Source: Solibacillus sp. FSL H8-0538
GTDB lineage: Bacteria; Bacillota; Bacilli; Bacillales_A; Planococcaceae
NCBI RefSeq assembly: GCF_038003525.1
Contig: NZ_JBBOPI010000001.1
Location: 2,285,001 to 2,349,000, forward strand
Length of the DNA: 64,000 bases
Direction: 5' to 3'
In this document: positions 16,804 to 25,977 of the stretch, piece after piece
Layout: the number at the start of each line of letters is the position of its first letter
Position numbering within the stretch: position 1 is the first letter of the stretch
Translations under genes and position numbers: made by a program
The notes under the pieces: generated by a model
What the model saw: only the letters and a program-made list of their open reading frames with translations
Told to the model about the DNA's origin: nothing
The model's database searches: none

Positions 16804-18188
16804 CGTTTTACCTCCAGCAATGCGCGCGCTTTATTTAAAGTTTCCTCATACTCGGATTCCGGTACTGAATCATAAACAATTCCGGCACCTGCTTGCACGT
16901 ATGCCTTCTCATCTTTCACAATCATCGTACGAATGGCAAGTGCTAAATCCATATTGCCAGTAGTTGAAATATAACCGATCGCCCCTGCATAGACTCCGCG
17001 CTTCTTCTGTTCTAGGCGATTAATAATTTGCATCGCCCGAATTTTTGGTGCACCTGATACCGTTCCTGCTGGTAAGCTTGATGCTAATACGTCCACAACA
17101 TGGGCATCAGCGCGCAGTTCACCAATGACTTCCGATACGATGTGCATTACGTATTTATAACGTTCGATTTCCATGTATTTACTGACCTGAACCGAGCCAA
17201 TTTTTGCGATGCGGCCAACATCATTGCGTCCTAAATCTACTAACATTTTATGTTCGGCAATTTCTTTTTGGTCATTTAGTAAGCCTTCAGCAAGCGCACT
17301 ATCTTCCGCTTCTGTTTTCCCGCGTGGCTTTGTGCCGGCAATTGGATTCGTTGTTACAACACCGTTTTGTACTTTTACTAAGCTTTCAGGTGATGTTCCT
17401 AAAATTTTATAGTCACCGAAATCGACATAAAACATATATGGTGATGGATTCGTTGTGCGTAATTTTCTGTATAGTGCAAACGGATTACCAGTGAATTTTG
17501 ATTCAAATGTTTGGGATAATACTACTTGGAAAATATCCCCGTTACGAATATGCTCCTGCGCCGTCTCAACCATATTAATAAAATGTTCCTTCGCAATTGT
17601 TGGTTGGAATGCAATATCGGTCGCCTCAAGCTCTTCATGAACAACTCCCCGCGTAATTTCTTGTTCAAACTTCACAATCGCTTGTTCCATCTGCTTCTGT
17701 GTGCGGCCTGATTGGAATAAATCAATCGCCGCAATCGTTACTTTCTGAAGTAAATGATCAATGATGACAAATGTATCATAGAAAAATACATGTACATCTG
17801 GCATATTGTAGGCATCATTGACAATTTCTCCAATTGTTTCGAAATGGTAAGCAGTTTCATACCCAAAATAACCAATTGCACCGCCGAAGAAGGCAAATGG
17901 ATACTCGCTGTTGCGCATTGGCAGTACCTCTTTTAATTTTTCTAGCACAGGTACTTTTAGCTCATGCTCTTCCCCGTTTTCATCGCTGTAATACGTGTCA
18001 AATTGATTGCCCTTTAATTCAGCAATCGGACTGGCTGCGATAAATGAATAGCGCCCACTTTCGTTGTACTTGGCGTTTGATTCAAACAACACTTTTTTAT
18101 CACCTTGAAGTGATGAATAAATCGAAATCGGCGTCAGCATATCGCCCTGCAATTCTTTTACTAAAAAATCTCTCGTCTCAACTGTCAT
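16800..18188 (-). CDS. trpE: Anthranilate synthase component I
   Basis: A 462-residue chorismate-binding enzyme making anthranilate, first step of the tryptophan branch. NPIAGT (Ala where PabB enzymes have Lys) marks it as TrpE; LGRNDVGRI, SLPAGTVSGAPK and AGAGIVYDSVPESE complete the active site. The N-terminal LFES...GRYSFI resembles the tryptophan feedback site. The rest of the pathway (trpDCFBA) is not next to it. Expression is controlled by the T-box at 18309-18525. Confidence 0.96.
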   Translation of the reverse strand: MTVETRDFLVKELQGDMLTPISIYSSLQGDKKVLFESNAKYNESGRYSFIAASPIAELKGNQFDTYYSDENGEEHELKVPVLEKLKEVLPMRNSEYPFAFFGGAIGYFGYETAYHFETIGEIVNDAYNMPDVHVFFYDTFVIIDHLLQKVTIAAIDLFQSGRTQKQMEQAIVKFEQEITRGVVHEELEATDIAFQPTIAKEHFINMVETAQEHIRNGDIFQVVLSQTFESKFTGNPFALYRKLRTTNPSPYMFYVDFGDYKILGTSPESLVKVQNGVVTTNPIAGTKPRGKTEAEDSALAEGLLNDQKEIAEHKMLVDLGRNDVGRIAKIGSVQVSKYMEIERYKYVMHIVSEVIGELRADAHVVDVLASSLPAGTVSGAPKIRAMQIINRLEQKKRGVYAGAIGYISTTGNMDLALAIRTMIVKDEKAYVQAGAGIVYDSVPESEYEETLNKARALLEVKR

Positions 18189-18223
18189 ACTCTAACCCTC
18201 TCTCATCTCTGCTATTATGCACA

Positions 18224-18306
18224 TTTAAAAGACATCTTTCGTCCAACAATACAACGTCATCATGTCCTGTATGATGCGGATTGGAAAGTTATACTTTCTT
18301 ATCCAC
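18224..18306 (-). repeat. THR two-hairpin repeat, copy 4
   Basis: A diverged H1 (weak pairing) but a good H2 (GCGGATTGGAAAG / CTTTCTTATCCAC). On the minus strand it starts directly after the T-tract of the T-box terminator and lies in the read-through leader before trpE. Confidence 0.8.
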
Positions 18307-18308
18307 AA

Positions 18309-18525
18309 AAAAAAGGCCCTCCGCTATTAAAGGACGGAGAGCCGTGGTGCCACCTTCATTGACTAATAAATATTAGTATTAGTCCACTCAAATTCTCGTA
18401 ACGTGAGACAGACGGCGAAGCATTTCCTCCTCGCAGCTAGAAAGTCCATTCACAAAGCACATTCGCACTAGCTTCCACCAACCGCTAGTTCTCTATAGCG
18501 CTATACTTTGCTACTCTTTTTCATC
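18309..18525 (-). promoter_or_regulatory. T-box riboswitch, tryptophan-specific
   Basis: On the minus strand: a stem I region (GAACTAGCGG...CTAGTGC...) with a GAA-TGG-A specifier loop whose TGG (18446-18448) codes for Trp; the T-box AAGGTGGCACCACGG at 18342-18356 forming the antiterminator; and a terminator GGCTCTCCGTCC.../...GCGGAGGGCC then T8 at about 18309-18342. Uncharged tRNA-Trp would prevent termination and switch on trpEG. Confidence 0.93.
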
Positions 18526-18674
18526 ATTGCTTTTCTTTTGTACCACTATTTTATTACATATTTTCTTATTATTCAAACTATTTTAGAGAGGTTTTTCATT
18601 TGATGGTATTTATGGGTGTGAATTGCCACCTTTATATCACATTATTGTATTAAATGGATTTCTCGTCTACCTAA

Positions 18675-18716
18675 CAAACAGACGGATTCCTACTCAAGGA
18701 ATTCAGTCTGTTTTAT
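18675..18716. terminator. Terminator after the VWA pseudogene
   Basis: AAACAGACGGATTCC / GGAATTCAGTCTGTTT hairpin followed by TAT, downstream of the minus-strand frames. Confidence 0.75.
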
Positions 18717-19501
18717 TTATTCATTTGCAAAAAAACTTTATCCGCAAATGGAATTGGTTGAACTTCGAAATCAATTTCTTTCATGGCAATAACGGACACT
18801 TCGGCATCCATTTCAGCAAACTGCTCCGCAAACTCACCTTCTAGCATGTCATTAAAATCCGTAAATTTATTATCTGTTATAATAAATAATTCCGGATTTA
18901 GCTTCACTTCAACTTCTACCAATAACGAAACCGCTTTTTGTAGGGCTGGCACAAGCGTAGCATCGCCTTCTTCTGCCTCATGTATAATTTTTTTAAAAGT
19001 TTAGTATCCATAACACCCCGTTCAAATACGATTGGTTCTCCTACTTTATCTCCAAAAGGGATAATGACTAAATCCCGCTTTTGACGTGTGCAATCATTAA
19101 ATAACGGTATGATTAACCCTTTGCAAAACGATTCAAACTCCGCCATTGTGTCGGATTGTTGCATACAAATAATGAACGGTGAATAATGCTTTACATGATC
19201 TACAAACGGCACAAAATATACATTATCCTCTACTTTTGTTCTTTCCTTCACAATTTTTTTATGCTCATTTATCGGCAATGAAAAGTCCTTATTTTGAAAT
19301 TTTGGCATTGTCGCCTCCACCTCTAAAATTATATCCTGTAGCGATATCGCAACTTCTATTACTTCTTCAAATCGCTCGTCACACTGAAACTCTTGTAAAA
19401 AAATCTAGTTGTTGTTTTTCATTTAGTTGTTGAAATGCAGAACTACTATATAAAAACCGAAGAATTTCATCACTTAAAATACCCTTCGAATCATTTGCCA
19501 A
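18713..19501 (-). pseudogene. VWA-domain protein, broken by two homopolymer frameshifts
   Basis: One protein of about 260 residues is spread over three frames. It starts at a TTG (19501, GAGGGG site) as LANDSKGILSDEILRFLY, leaves frame at a 7-T run near 19400, continues as QEFQCDERFEEV...MPKFQNKD, leaves frame again at a 7-A run near 18990 and ends ...DATLVPALQKAV...ELFIITDNKFTDF. The last part, with FIITDN and charged spacing, resembles a von Willebrand A / CobT-like domain. Either a real pseudogene or two assembly errors in homopolymers. Confidence 0.7.
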
Positions 19502-19767
19502 TGAAAATCCCCTCACCTTATGTCAAAATAATATACGTTAGTATAACGAAATTTTTCACAAAAAAGCAGTAATAATATTTGAATGGCCGAGAATTTTTCT
19601 ACTTTTTAATATATTTGTGAAAGGATGTGTACTTACTCTTTCTTTAATAACTCATAGTTTCTAAAGCTCCGCCAAAACTGACCTTACCATTTTTTTAATT
19701 TCTGACTATTTTAATCATGCCAAATATCATCGTATACTAATCCTCAAAGACAAAGAGGAGGAATAGT

Positions 19768-20655
19768 ATGAACATTCAAACAGGTACAAATTTAGTAAAA
19801 CGTGGCATGGCTCAAATGCAAAAAGGTGGCGTCATTATGGACGTGGTAAATGTAGAGCAAGCAAAAATTGCTGAGGCAGCTGGTGCAGTGGCAGTTATGG
19901 CGCTTGAACGTGTGCCATCTGACATACGTGCAGCGGGCGGTGTTGCACGTATGGCTGATCTTCGCATAGTCGAGGATGTTATGAATGCTGTGTCAATTCC
20001 AGTTATGGCAAAAGCGCGTATCGGACATATCGTAGAAGCACGAGTATTAGAATCAATGGGTGTGGATTATATTGATGAAAGTGAAGTATTAACACCAGCG
20101 GACGAAGAATTCCACTTACTAAAAAGCGCTTATAAAGTGCCATTCGTTTGCGGTTGCCGAAATTTAGGGGAAGCTACGCGTCGTATCGGAGAAGGGGCAG
20201 CAATGCTTCGTACAAAAGGTGAACCAGGTACAGGTAATATTGTAGAAGCCGTTCGTCACATGCGAAAAGTTAATGCACAAGTACGTGCAGTTGTTGCGAT
20301 GAGCGAAGATGAATTAATGACAGAAGCGAAAAACTTAGGTGCTCCATTCGAATTACTTTTAGAAATTAAACGTCACGGTGGTTTACCAGTAGTTAATTTT
20401 GCAGCAGGTGGGATCGCAACACCAGCCGATGCTGCACTGATGATGGAACTTGGCGCTGACGGTGTATTCGTTGGGTCGGGTATTTTTAAAGCAGAAAACC
20501 CTGAAAAATTCGCCCGTGCGATTGTTCAAGCAACAACGCATTACCAAGATTACGAATTAATCGCAGCCGTTTCAAAAGAGCTTGGCACACCAATGAAAGG
20601 AATTGAAATTTCAACATTGGCACCTAGCGCACGTATGCAGGAGCGTGGCTGGTAA
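19768..20655 (+). CDS. pdxS: Pyridoxal 5'-phosphate synthase subunit PdxS
   Basis: A 295-residue TIM barrel that condenses ribose 5-phosphate, glyceraldehyde 3-phosphate and ammonia to PLP. Typical segments: [48 protein letters not shown] with the catalytic Lys, and [36 protein letters not shown] precedes the ATG. No pdxR lies next to it. It shares one base with the pdxT start (TAATG). Confidence 0.98.
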   Translation: MNIQTGTNLVKRGMAQMQKGGVIMDVVNVEQAKIAEAAGAVAVMALERVPSDIRAAGGVARMADLRIVEDVMNAVSIPVMAKARIGHIVEARVLESMGVDYIDESEVLTPADEEFHLLKSAYKVPFVCGCRNLGEATRRIGEGAAMLRTKGEPGTGNIVEAVRHMRKVNAQVRAVVAMSEDELMTEAKNLGAPFELLLEIKRHGGLPVVNFAAGGIATPADAALMMELGADGVFVGSGIFKAENPEKFARAIVQATTHYQDYELIAAVSKELGTPMKGIEISTLAPSARMQERGW

Positions 20656-21245
20656 TGAAAATTGGTGTTCTTGCCTTGCAGGGCGCGGTTGCTGAACATG
20701 CGGCGGCTATTAAAGCAGTGGATGCACAACCCGTTATTATTAAACATGCGGAAGAATTAGCTGAAATTGACGGCTTATTATTACCTGGCGGAGAAAGCAC
20801 AGCAATGCGTAAGCTGATTGATTTCCTTGATTTACTTGAGCCACTTCAAAAATTTGCTGCGGTGAAACCTGTTTTCGGAACTTGTGCTGGTCTTATTTTA
20901 CTGGCAAAACAAATTGAGGGGCAGGATGACGCCCATATTGGTGCCATGAATATTTCCGTTTCCCGCAATTCATTTGGTCGCCAAGTGGATAGCTTCGAAG
21001 CTAGTTTGCCAATAGAAAATGTTGCCGCTGATTTCCCTGCCGTATTTATCCGCGCGCCGAAAATTGAGGCCGTTAGTGAGGGTGTAAAGGTTCTTGCAAA
21101 AATAAATGGTGAAATTGTGTGTGCACAGGAAGGTCATTTACTAGGTTGCTCATTTCACCCTGAACTAACAACTGATGTCCGTTTAATGGAACACTTTAAG
21201 CAAATGATTGCTACTTCCCTATTAGAAAGAAACATTTCGGTCTAA
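20655..21245 (+). CDS. pdxT: Pyridoxal 5'-phosphate synthase glutaminase PdxT
   Basis: A 196-residue glutaminase giving ammonia to PdxS. LLPGGESTAMRKL, GTCAGLILLA (nucleophile Cys) and SFHPELTTD (His, Glu) are the catalytic marks. It is coupled to pdxS. The last codons (LERNISV and stop) coincide with the TTAGAAAGA... end of THR copy 5, so the repeat supplies the C-terminus and stop codon, an unusual coding junction. Confidence 0.97.
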   Translation: MKIGVLALQGAVAEHAAAIKAVDAQPVIIKHAEELAEIDGLLLPGGESTAMRKLIDFLDLLEPLQKFAAVKPVFGTCAGLILLAKQIEGQDDAHIGAMNISVSRNSFGRQVDSFEASLPIENVAADFPAVFIRAPKIEAVSEGVKVLAKINGEIVCAQEGHLLGCSFHPELTTDVRLMEHFKQMIATSLLERNISV

Positions 21246-21294
21246 ATGCAATCCTTTCTAATGTGGTGAAACAAGACATGCTTTTGTTTCAACC
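21232..21294 (-). repeat. THR two-hairpin repeat, copy 5 (overlaps pdxT end)
   Basis: A diverged copy. H1 is shortened to CATTT/AAATG, H2 is changed to GGTGAAACAA / TTGTTTCAACC, still paired despite the different sequence. The conserved TTAGAAAGA end lies inside pdxT. On the minus strand it follows the T-rich flank of the hairpin at 21298. Confidence 0.72.
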
Positions 21295-21297
21295 CTC

Positions 21298-21332
21298 TAA
21301 AAACCCTAAACAGTCGTTTAGGGTTTTAATCT
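21298..21332. terminator. Terminator after pdxT
   Basis: AAAACCCTAAAC / GTTTAGGGTTTT stem with A and T flanks, able to work in both directions. Confidence 0.85.
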
Positions 21333-21705
21333 TTATTAGATAGGAAGATACACTTTTATTTCATCAATATAGATCTGCCTCTGTTCCTATATCATCTACT
21401 ACCTCATTCGCTTGAATCGAGCCCTCGCCCTTTTTAGGTTTGCCCGCTTGTTCGTAAATTTTGATTATCCGTTATGAGATGTCCTTGCCTATTTGTTAAA
21501 GTTTCTCTCTTCAATTCCTTGGAAATATGGTTTTTACCTTTTGCCTGGGTAAAGTCCCTCCTAAATCCATTTACATGCATTGTTACTCTTTATCAAATCC
21601 AATTCAAATTAGTCTGTTTTAAATGGGAAACTTCTGAATTGAAATTCTTTCTGAATGCCTCGCTATGCTATACTAGGGGAAAAAAAGGAAGAAGCGATTT
21701 ACATA
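21333..21705. other. Gap with possible gene fragment and DMT promoter
   Basis: About 370 bases. On the minus strand 21366-21470 a short open stretch (KIYEQAGKPKKGEGSIQANE..., then stop) reads like the tail of a lost gene but has no start and no recognised match. Near 21665 a TATACT-like -10 box precedes the transporter gene. Confidence 0.4.
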
Positions 21706-22566
21706 ATGTCTCAGTCAAAAAATTCACTACTACTCATTACTGTACTCATTCTCATTTGGGGTGCTAGTTGGCCTATTTATAAACAATCTGTGCCGTATAT
21801 TCCACCTCTGTATTTTGCGGGAATTCGGGCACTTGGTGGGGGGCTATTACTTTCCGCTTTATTATGGAAGATTCGCCACGAACTTCATTTCAAAAAGAAT
21901 TGGTTGTTGTATGTTGTGTCAGCTATACTCAATACCGCATTGTTCATAGGCCTTCAAACAAAAGGATTAAACTATTTACCAGGAGGAATGTTTTCAGTAC
22001 TCGTTTACTTACAACCTGTACTCGTAGGGGTTTTATCGTGGCTTTTTTTAAAGGAAAAGATGACGCCCATAAAATTTTTCAGTTTAATTATTGGGTTTAC
22101 GGGTGTGGCAATAGTCAGTATTAGTAACCTTGAGCAGTCATTTAATTGGGTCGGCATCTCACTTGCACTCGCAACCGCCTTTTTTTGGGCAGCTGGTGTG
22201 ATTGTCATTAAAGGTTTTGCTGGCGATGCAAACCCCTACTGGATTGTCTCCATGCAATTATTAATTGGTGGATCCTTGTTATTAGGGGCAAGCTTTATGA
22301 CTGAAACAATAACAAATGTTGAATGGAACTTACCTGTCATCATCGGAATTTCATTTGGCGTTACGGTAGGGTTACCATTATCTTACTTAATTTATTACAA
22401 GCTCATTCGAGAGGGTGAAGCGAGTAAAGTGGCTACTTCTACATTTTTAGTTCCAATTATCGCTGTTTTAATAAGCGTACTTTTTTTAGGGGAATCTTTA
22501 AACATTACTATGTCGTTTGGCATTATTCTCGTTGCAATTAGTGTATTCTCTGTCAATCGCACATAA
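21706..22566 (+). CDS. DMT superfamily (EamA) transporter
   Basis: About 286 residues with ten hydrophobic helices in two EamA repeats (LILIWGASWPIYKQSVPYIPP; LALATAFFWAAGVIVIKGF). The start MSQSKNS at 21706 follows AAAGGAAG; the upstream extension would run through the -10 region. It probably exports an amino acid or other metabolite; the substrate cannot be told. Single-gene unit with a terminator. Confidence 0.9.
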   Translation: MSQSKNSLLLITVLILIWGASWPIYKQSVPYIPPLYFAGIRALGGGLLLSALLWKIRHELHFKKNWLLYVVSAILNTALFIGLQTKGLNYLPGGMFSVLVYLQPVLVGVLSWLFLKEKMTPIKFFSLIIGFTGVAIVSISNLEQSFNWVGISLALATAFFWAAGVIVIKGFAGDANPYWIVSMQLLIGGSLLLGASFMTETITNVEWNLPVIIGISFGVTVGLPLSYLIYYKLIREGEASKVATSTFLVPIIAVLISVLFLGESLNITMSFGIILVAISVFSVNRT

Positions 22567-22578
22567 ACTTTTCAAGAA

Positions 22579-22626
22579 AAAAGCCCTAAAAAGTGATATA
22601 CAGTTCACTTTTCAGGGCTTTTCTTT
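22579..22626 (+). terminator. Terminator after the DMT gene
   Basis: AAGCCCTAAAAAGTGA / TCACTTTTCAGGGCTT long hairpin then TTCTTT. Confidence 0.9.
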
Positions 22627-22796
22627 AGTTTACGAGTGTTAATCTATCGTCTTCCATTTGGTACTCACGGTCAAAGTAAGAAAGCATTTGCTCATACTGT
22701 TAATCTTGGAAATAACAATTTTCTTTTCAAGTTGTAAAATAATATACTTGTAATTTGCTACAATAAGTATCACGAATGAAAGAAATGAGGACAGTT

Positions 22797-24743
22797 ATGT
22801 TTAAAACAATTGGCGTGCTTGCTCATGTGGATGCGGGAAAAACCACCTTTTCAGAGCAGCTCCTTTATCATACGAAAAGCATTAAAGAACGAGGACGCGT
22901 TGATCACCAGGACGCATTTTTAGATAATCACAGTATTGAACGAACGCGCGGCATTACGATTTTTGCTGAGCAAGGACGTATTCAATTTGGCGATGATACA
23001 TACACGCTCATCGATACACCCGGACACGTCGATTTCTCGCCTGAAATGGAGCGTGCCATTCGCGTAATGGACTATGCGATTATTATTATTAGTGCAGTGG
23101 ACGGTATTGAAGGTCATACAGAAACAGTGTGGAGGTTACTACGCGAGTACCATATACCAACTTTTTTCTTCATAAATAAAACAGATCGAGAAGGTGCCGA
23201 TGTACATGGCGTGATGAACCATCTTCATAAAGAATTCTCTACTGATGCCTTATTAATAGAAGAAAATGTAACGGAGCATTCTGTTCCTGAATCTGTGATG
23301 GAATGGCTAGCCGAGCGTGATGAAGAATTATTAGAACGCTATATGGCAGGTACGCTTGATGCTGTCCTATGCATGGAGTCTTTGCGTAATTTTATTAAAC
23401 AGGAGCAGGCGTTCATTTGTATGAGTGGTTCTGCGCTTAAAGACATTGGCATAATGGAGTTTTTCGAGCAACTCGCACTTTTTACATACACCGACTACGA
23501 GACCATTCCTCCCTTCAGCGGACATGTATTTAAAATTCGCCACGATGAACAACATCAACGGATTACGTTTATAAAAGCAACACAAGGCCTATTAAATGTG
23601 CGTGATGAATTTACATTTGGTGAGACGATTGAAAAAGTGACAGAAATCCGCCTCTATAACGGCAGCCGATTTGAAACAGTACAACAAGGGCAGGCAGGAG
23701 AAATCTTAGCTGTAAAAGGCCTACCCAGCGCGAACATTGGAGATGTTTTAGGTAAGAGCACAGTGACACAACCATTTGAACTCGTTCCAACATTGCAAGC
23801 AAAAGTCGAATATCACGGCAATGAGCATATAAAAGACGTACTTCGTGCATTTCGCATGCTTGAAGCGGAGGAACCATCTTTACGTATCGTTTGGAGTGAA
23901 CAGTTTCATGATATTCATGTTCATGTGATGGGGGTTATTCAACTCGAGGTTTTAGTAGAAGTTGTACGTGAGCGGTTTGCCATGCACATTACTTTTGAAG
24001 ACCCGAAAATATTATTTATGGAAACGATTGAATCTGTGGTTACCGGCTACGGCCATTTTGAACCCCTCAAGCATTATGCAGAAGTACATTTGAAGTTGGA
24101 GCCAACAATACGTGGGAGTGGCATGAAATTTAGCAATGCATGTCACACTGATGATTTAACAGTAGGTCAGATGCGCCTTATTGAAAAGCATTTATTTGAG
24201 CGCGAACACCATGGTATATTAACTGGCTATCCAGTAACAGATATTCATTTTACGCTTCTAACTGGTGCCGCACATAATACGCATACAGAAGGCGGCGATT
24301 TCCGTGAAGCTACTTTCCGCGCTCTGAGACAAGGGTTAGAACAAGCACAAAATGTGTTACTTGAGCCGTACTACCGTTTTAAAATGAAAGCGTCCAATAA
24401 TTATATTGGCAGGATGATGACTGATATTCAGCAGGCAAGCGGGATATTTGACCCTCCAATTATGACGGAAGATCAAGTTATCCTTACTGGCCGCGCACCG
24501 GTTTCAACATTTATGAACTATAGTACAGTATTTGCTTCTTACACGAATGGTAAAGGTGCGCTAAGCTTGCAGTTTGATGGCTATGATCGTTGCCATAACA
24601 CCGAACAAGTAATTGATATGCTTGCTTACGATAAAAATGCTGACCCTGAATATTCTTCGTCCAGTATTTTTTGTGCGAAAGGTAAAGGCTATTCGGTACC
24701 GTGGGACGAAGCACGAGCTGCAATGCACTGCTTGAAAAAATAA
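22797..24743 (+). CDS. EF-G-like GTPase of the ribosomal protection (TetM) family
   Basis: A 648-residue translation-factor GTPase. G1 AHVDAGKTT, G2 RGITI, G3 DTPGHVDF, G4 NKTD near residue 127, then EF-G-like domains II-V with a final FCAKGKGYSVPW segment. The ATG at 22797 follows GAGGA. TetM-type proteins remove tetracycline from the ribosome, but this is a divergent chromosomal member, so a role in ribosome rescue or resistance to some other drug is equally possible. No leader peptide or terminator-type attenuator was seen. Confidence 0.85.
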   Translation: MFKTIGVLAHVDAGKTTFSEQLLYHTKSIKERGRVDHQDAFLDNHSIERTRGITIFAEQGRIQFGDDTYTLIDTPGHVDFSPEMERAIRVMDYAIIIISAVDGIEGHTETVWRLLREYHIPTFFFINKTDREGADVHGVMNHLHKEFSTDALLIEENVTEHSVPESVMEWLAERDEELLERYMAGTLDAVLCMESLRNFIKQEQAFICMSGSALKDIGIMEFFEQLALFTYTDYETIPPFSGHVFKIRHDEQHQRITFIKATQGLLNVRDEFTFGETIEKVTEIRLYNGSRFETVQQGQAGEILAVKGLPSANIGDVLGKSTVTQPFELVPTLQAKVEYHGNEHIKDVLRAFRMLEAEEPSLRIVWSEQFHDIHVHVMGVIQLEVLVEVVRERFAMHITFEDPKILFMETIESVVTGYGHFEPLKHYAEVHLKLEPTIRGSGMKFSNACHTDDLTVGQMRLIEKHLFEREHHGILTGYPVTDIHFTLLTGAAHNTHTEGGDFREATFRALRQGLEQAQNVLLEPYYRFKMKASNNYIGRMMTDIQQASGIFDPPIMTEDQVILTGRAPVSTFMNYSTVFASYTNGKGALSLQFDGYDRCHNTEQVIDMLAYDKNADPEYSSSSIFCAKGKGYSVPWDEARAAMHCLKK

Positions 24744-24978
24744 ATAATTATTAAAGGCATTGTTAAATACTACTGTTGATTTCTCAACAAGGGTAAAATT
24801 ATTTTGCTTCCTTATTTTTCCTGATTAATTTCAATCGAGCTTAAAAAAACCTTCATTTACTTCAATTGGCGATATGGACCTACAACATATTCGAAATCAA
24901 GCGACATTGGCACTTATTTACAGTTAAGTTGTATGCTGAATTCGCCTTTTTTAGTTTTTGCGATTTATTATTAAACTA
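24744..24978. other. Gap with a possible decayed minus-strand coding fragment
   Basis: About 235 bases. A minus-strand stretch (MSLDFEYVVGPYRQLK stop, near 24865-24915) looks like a short piece of former coding or mobile-element DNA. I cannot name it. Confidence 0.3.
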
Positions 24979-25045
24979 TTAGAAAGACACAACTCGCAAA
25001 AAATTGGACGGATTTAGGATGAGAAAGTTCTACTTCCTTTTCCAC
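24979..25045 (-). repeat. THR two-hairpin repeat, copy 6 (internally deleted)
   Basis: It has the conserved TTAGAAAGACACAACTCGC end and the H2 region (GAGAAAGTTCTACTTCC..CCAC) but has lost about 15 bases in the middle, including the 3' half of H1. On the minus strand it follows the T6 tract of the next gene's terminator. Confidence 0.8.
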
Positions 25046-25093
25046 TAAAAAAGAGCCGTATGAAAATCAAAACTGATTTCATCCGACTCTTTC
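25046..25093 (-). terminator. Terminator of the 73-residue protein gene
   Basis: AGAGtCGGATGAAATC.../...GATTTTCATaCGGCTCT on the minus strand, then TTTTTTA. Confidence 0.88.
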
Positions 25094-25100
25094 TATCATT

Positions 25101-25322
25101 TTATAGTTTGCTAACTAAAGCATGTAACGTTTCTTTTAATTCTGCGTCGTTATCAGAAAGTTCTACTAGGTTTCCTAAACGCTCACGTAATACTGGACGC
25201 TCGATTACTAGTTGTTCATCAAGAACTTTAATTAATAGTTCGATAATCATGCGGTCGCGTACATTTAACGCTTCTTCTAAACGATCCGGTGCAATTGTAT
25301 ACCCTACTGTTTTTTTTGCCAT
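25101..25322 (-). CDS. Small hypothetical protein
   Basis: 73 residues, not recognised. Starts MAKKTVGYTIAPDRL behind GGGAGGC and is amphipathic helical throughout (EEALNVRDRMIIELLIKVLDEQL; LRERLGNLVELSDNDAELKETLHALV). No membrane helix or cysteine. Good ribosome site and a strong terminator argue that it is real and monocistronic. Confidence 0.72.
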   Translation of the reverse strand: MAKKTVGYTIAPDRLEEALNVRDRMIIELLIKVLDEQLVIERPVLRERLGNLVELSDNDAELKETLHALVSKL

Positions 25323-25541
25323 AAAAATAGCCTCCCTTATGTTTATACATCGTTATTTTAGCATATGCATTTTATATTTTGGGAATTTTATTTTAAATTA
25401 TAGTAAAAACAGCTGTAATCTCTTTTTCTTATTAAAAAGAAATAATTATATACCCCATTCAATACTTTTCAATAATTTTTACCCACTACTTTATTGCTAA
25501 TTATCTTTTTATTATGCTACACTAACTATACAATTTAAAAT

Positions 25542-25645
25542 CCTTCGGGGTCGGGTGAAAATCCCAATCGGCGGTAAAGCCCGCGAGCGTTAGCATGATT
25601 TGGTGGAATTCCAAAGCCGACAGTTACAGTCTGGATGTGAGAAGG
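25542..25645 (+). promoter_or_regulatory. FMN riboswitch, first of three
   Basis: A complete RFN aptamer: GGGGTCGGGTGAAAATCCC, ATCGGCGGTAAAGCCCGCGAGC, GATTTGGTGGAATTCC, AAGCCGACAGTTACAGTCTGGATG, closed by CCTTC/GAAGG. It lies 0.78 kb before ribE, and its own terminator follows. FMN binding would favour termination. Confidence 0.95.
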
Positions 25646-25683
25646 AACAACAGTAATCGTTTTGTCGATTGCTTATTTTCTCA

Positions 25684-25713
25684 TGTCCCCCCATTCATTG
25701 GTGGGATTTTTTA
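25684..25713 (+). terminator. Terminator of FMN riboswitch 1
   Basis: CCCCCAT / GTGGGA hairpin then TTTTTTAC; the THR copy begins at the end of this T-tract. Confidence 0.82.
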
Positions 25714-25795
25714 CTAGATAAGAAAGTATAACTTACTTATCTACACAAGTAAGGACATCATCTCTTCGCATATTGGGCGAGGTGTGTCTTTCTAA
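25714..25795 (+). repeat. THR two-hairpin repeat, copy 7
   Basis: Plus orientation, like the riboswitch transcripts. H2 is TAGATAAG / CTTATCTA, H1 is CATCTCTTCGC / GCGAGGTG with bulges. It lies between FMN riboswitch 1 and 2. Confidence 0.92.
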
Positions 25796-25798
25796 TAG

Positions 25799-25903
25799 TC
25801 TTCGGGGTCGGGTGAAAGTCCCAATCGGCGGTAAAGCCCGCGAGCGTTAGCATGATTTGGTGAAATTCCAAAGCCGACAGTTATAGTCTGGATGAAAGAA
25901 GAC
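25799..25903 (+). promoter_or_regulatory. FMN riboswitch, second of three
   Basis: Differs from copy 1 at only a few positions (AAGTCCC for AAATCCC, GTGAAATTCC for GTGGAATTCC, TTATAG for TTACAG, and the linker before the closing GAAGA). The changes lie in loops or make tolerated pairs, so the aptamer should still fold. Confidence 0.94.
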
Positions 25904-25948
25904 ATTCATTTACGTTAGCACTTTTGCTAGCTTATTTAATGATGCCTA

Positions 25949-25976
25949 AACCCCGTAAAATTTACGGGGTTTTTTA
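25949..25976 (+). terminator. Terminator of FMN riboswitch 2
   Basis: AAACCCCGTAAA / TTTACGGGGTTT then TTTA; sequence unrelated to the terminator of riboswitch 1. Confidence 0.92.
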
Positions 25977-25977
25977 T

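Noticed and set aside
21366-21470. Minus-strand open stretch after pdxT as a gene
   Set aside because: No start codon or ribosome site, only about 35 codons, and no recognised family; listed only as a possible fragment.
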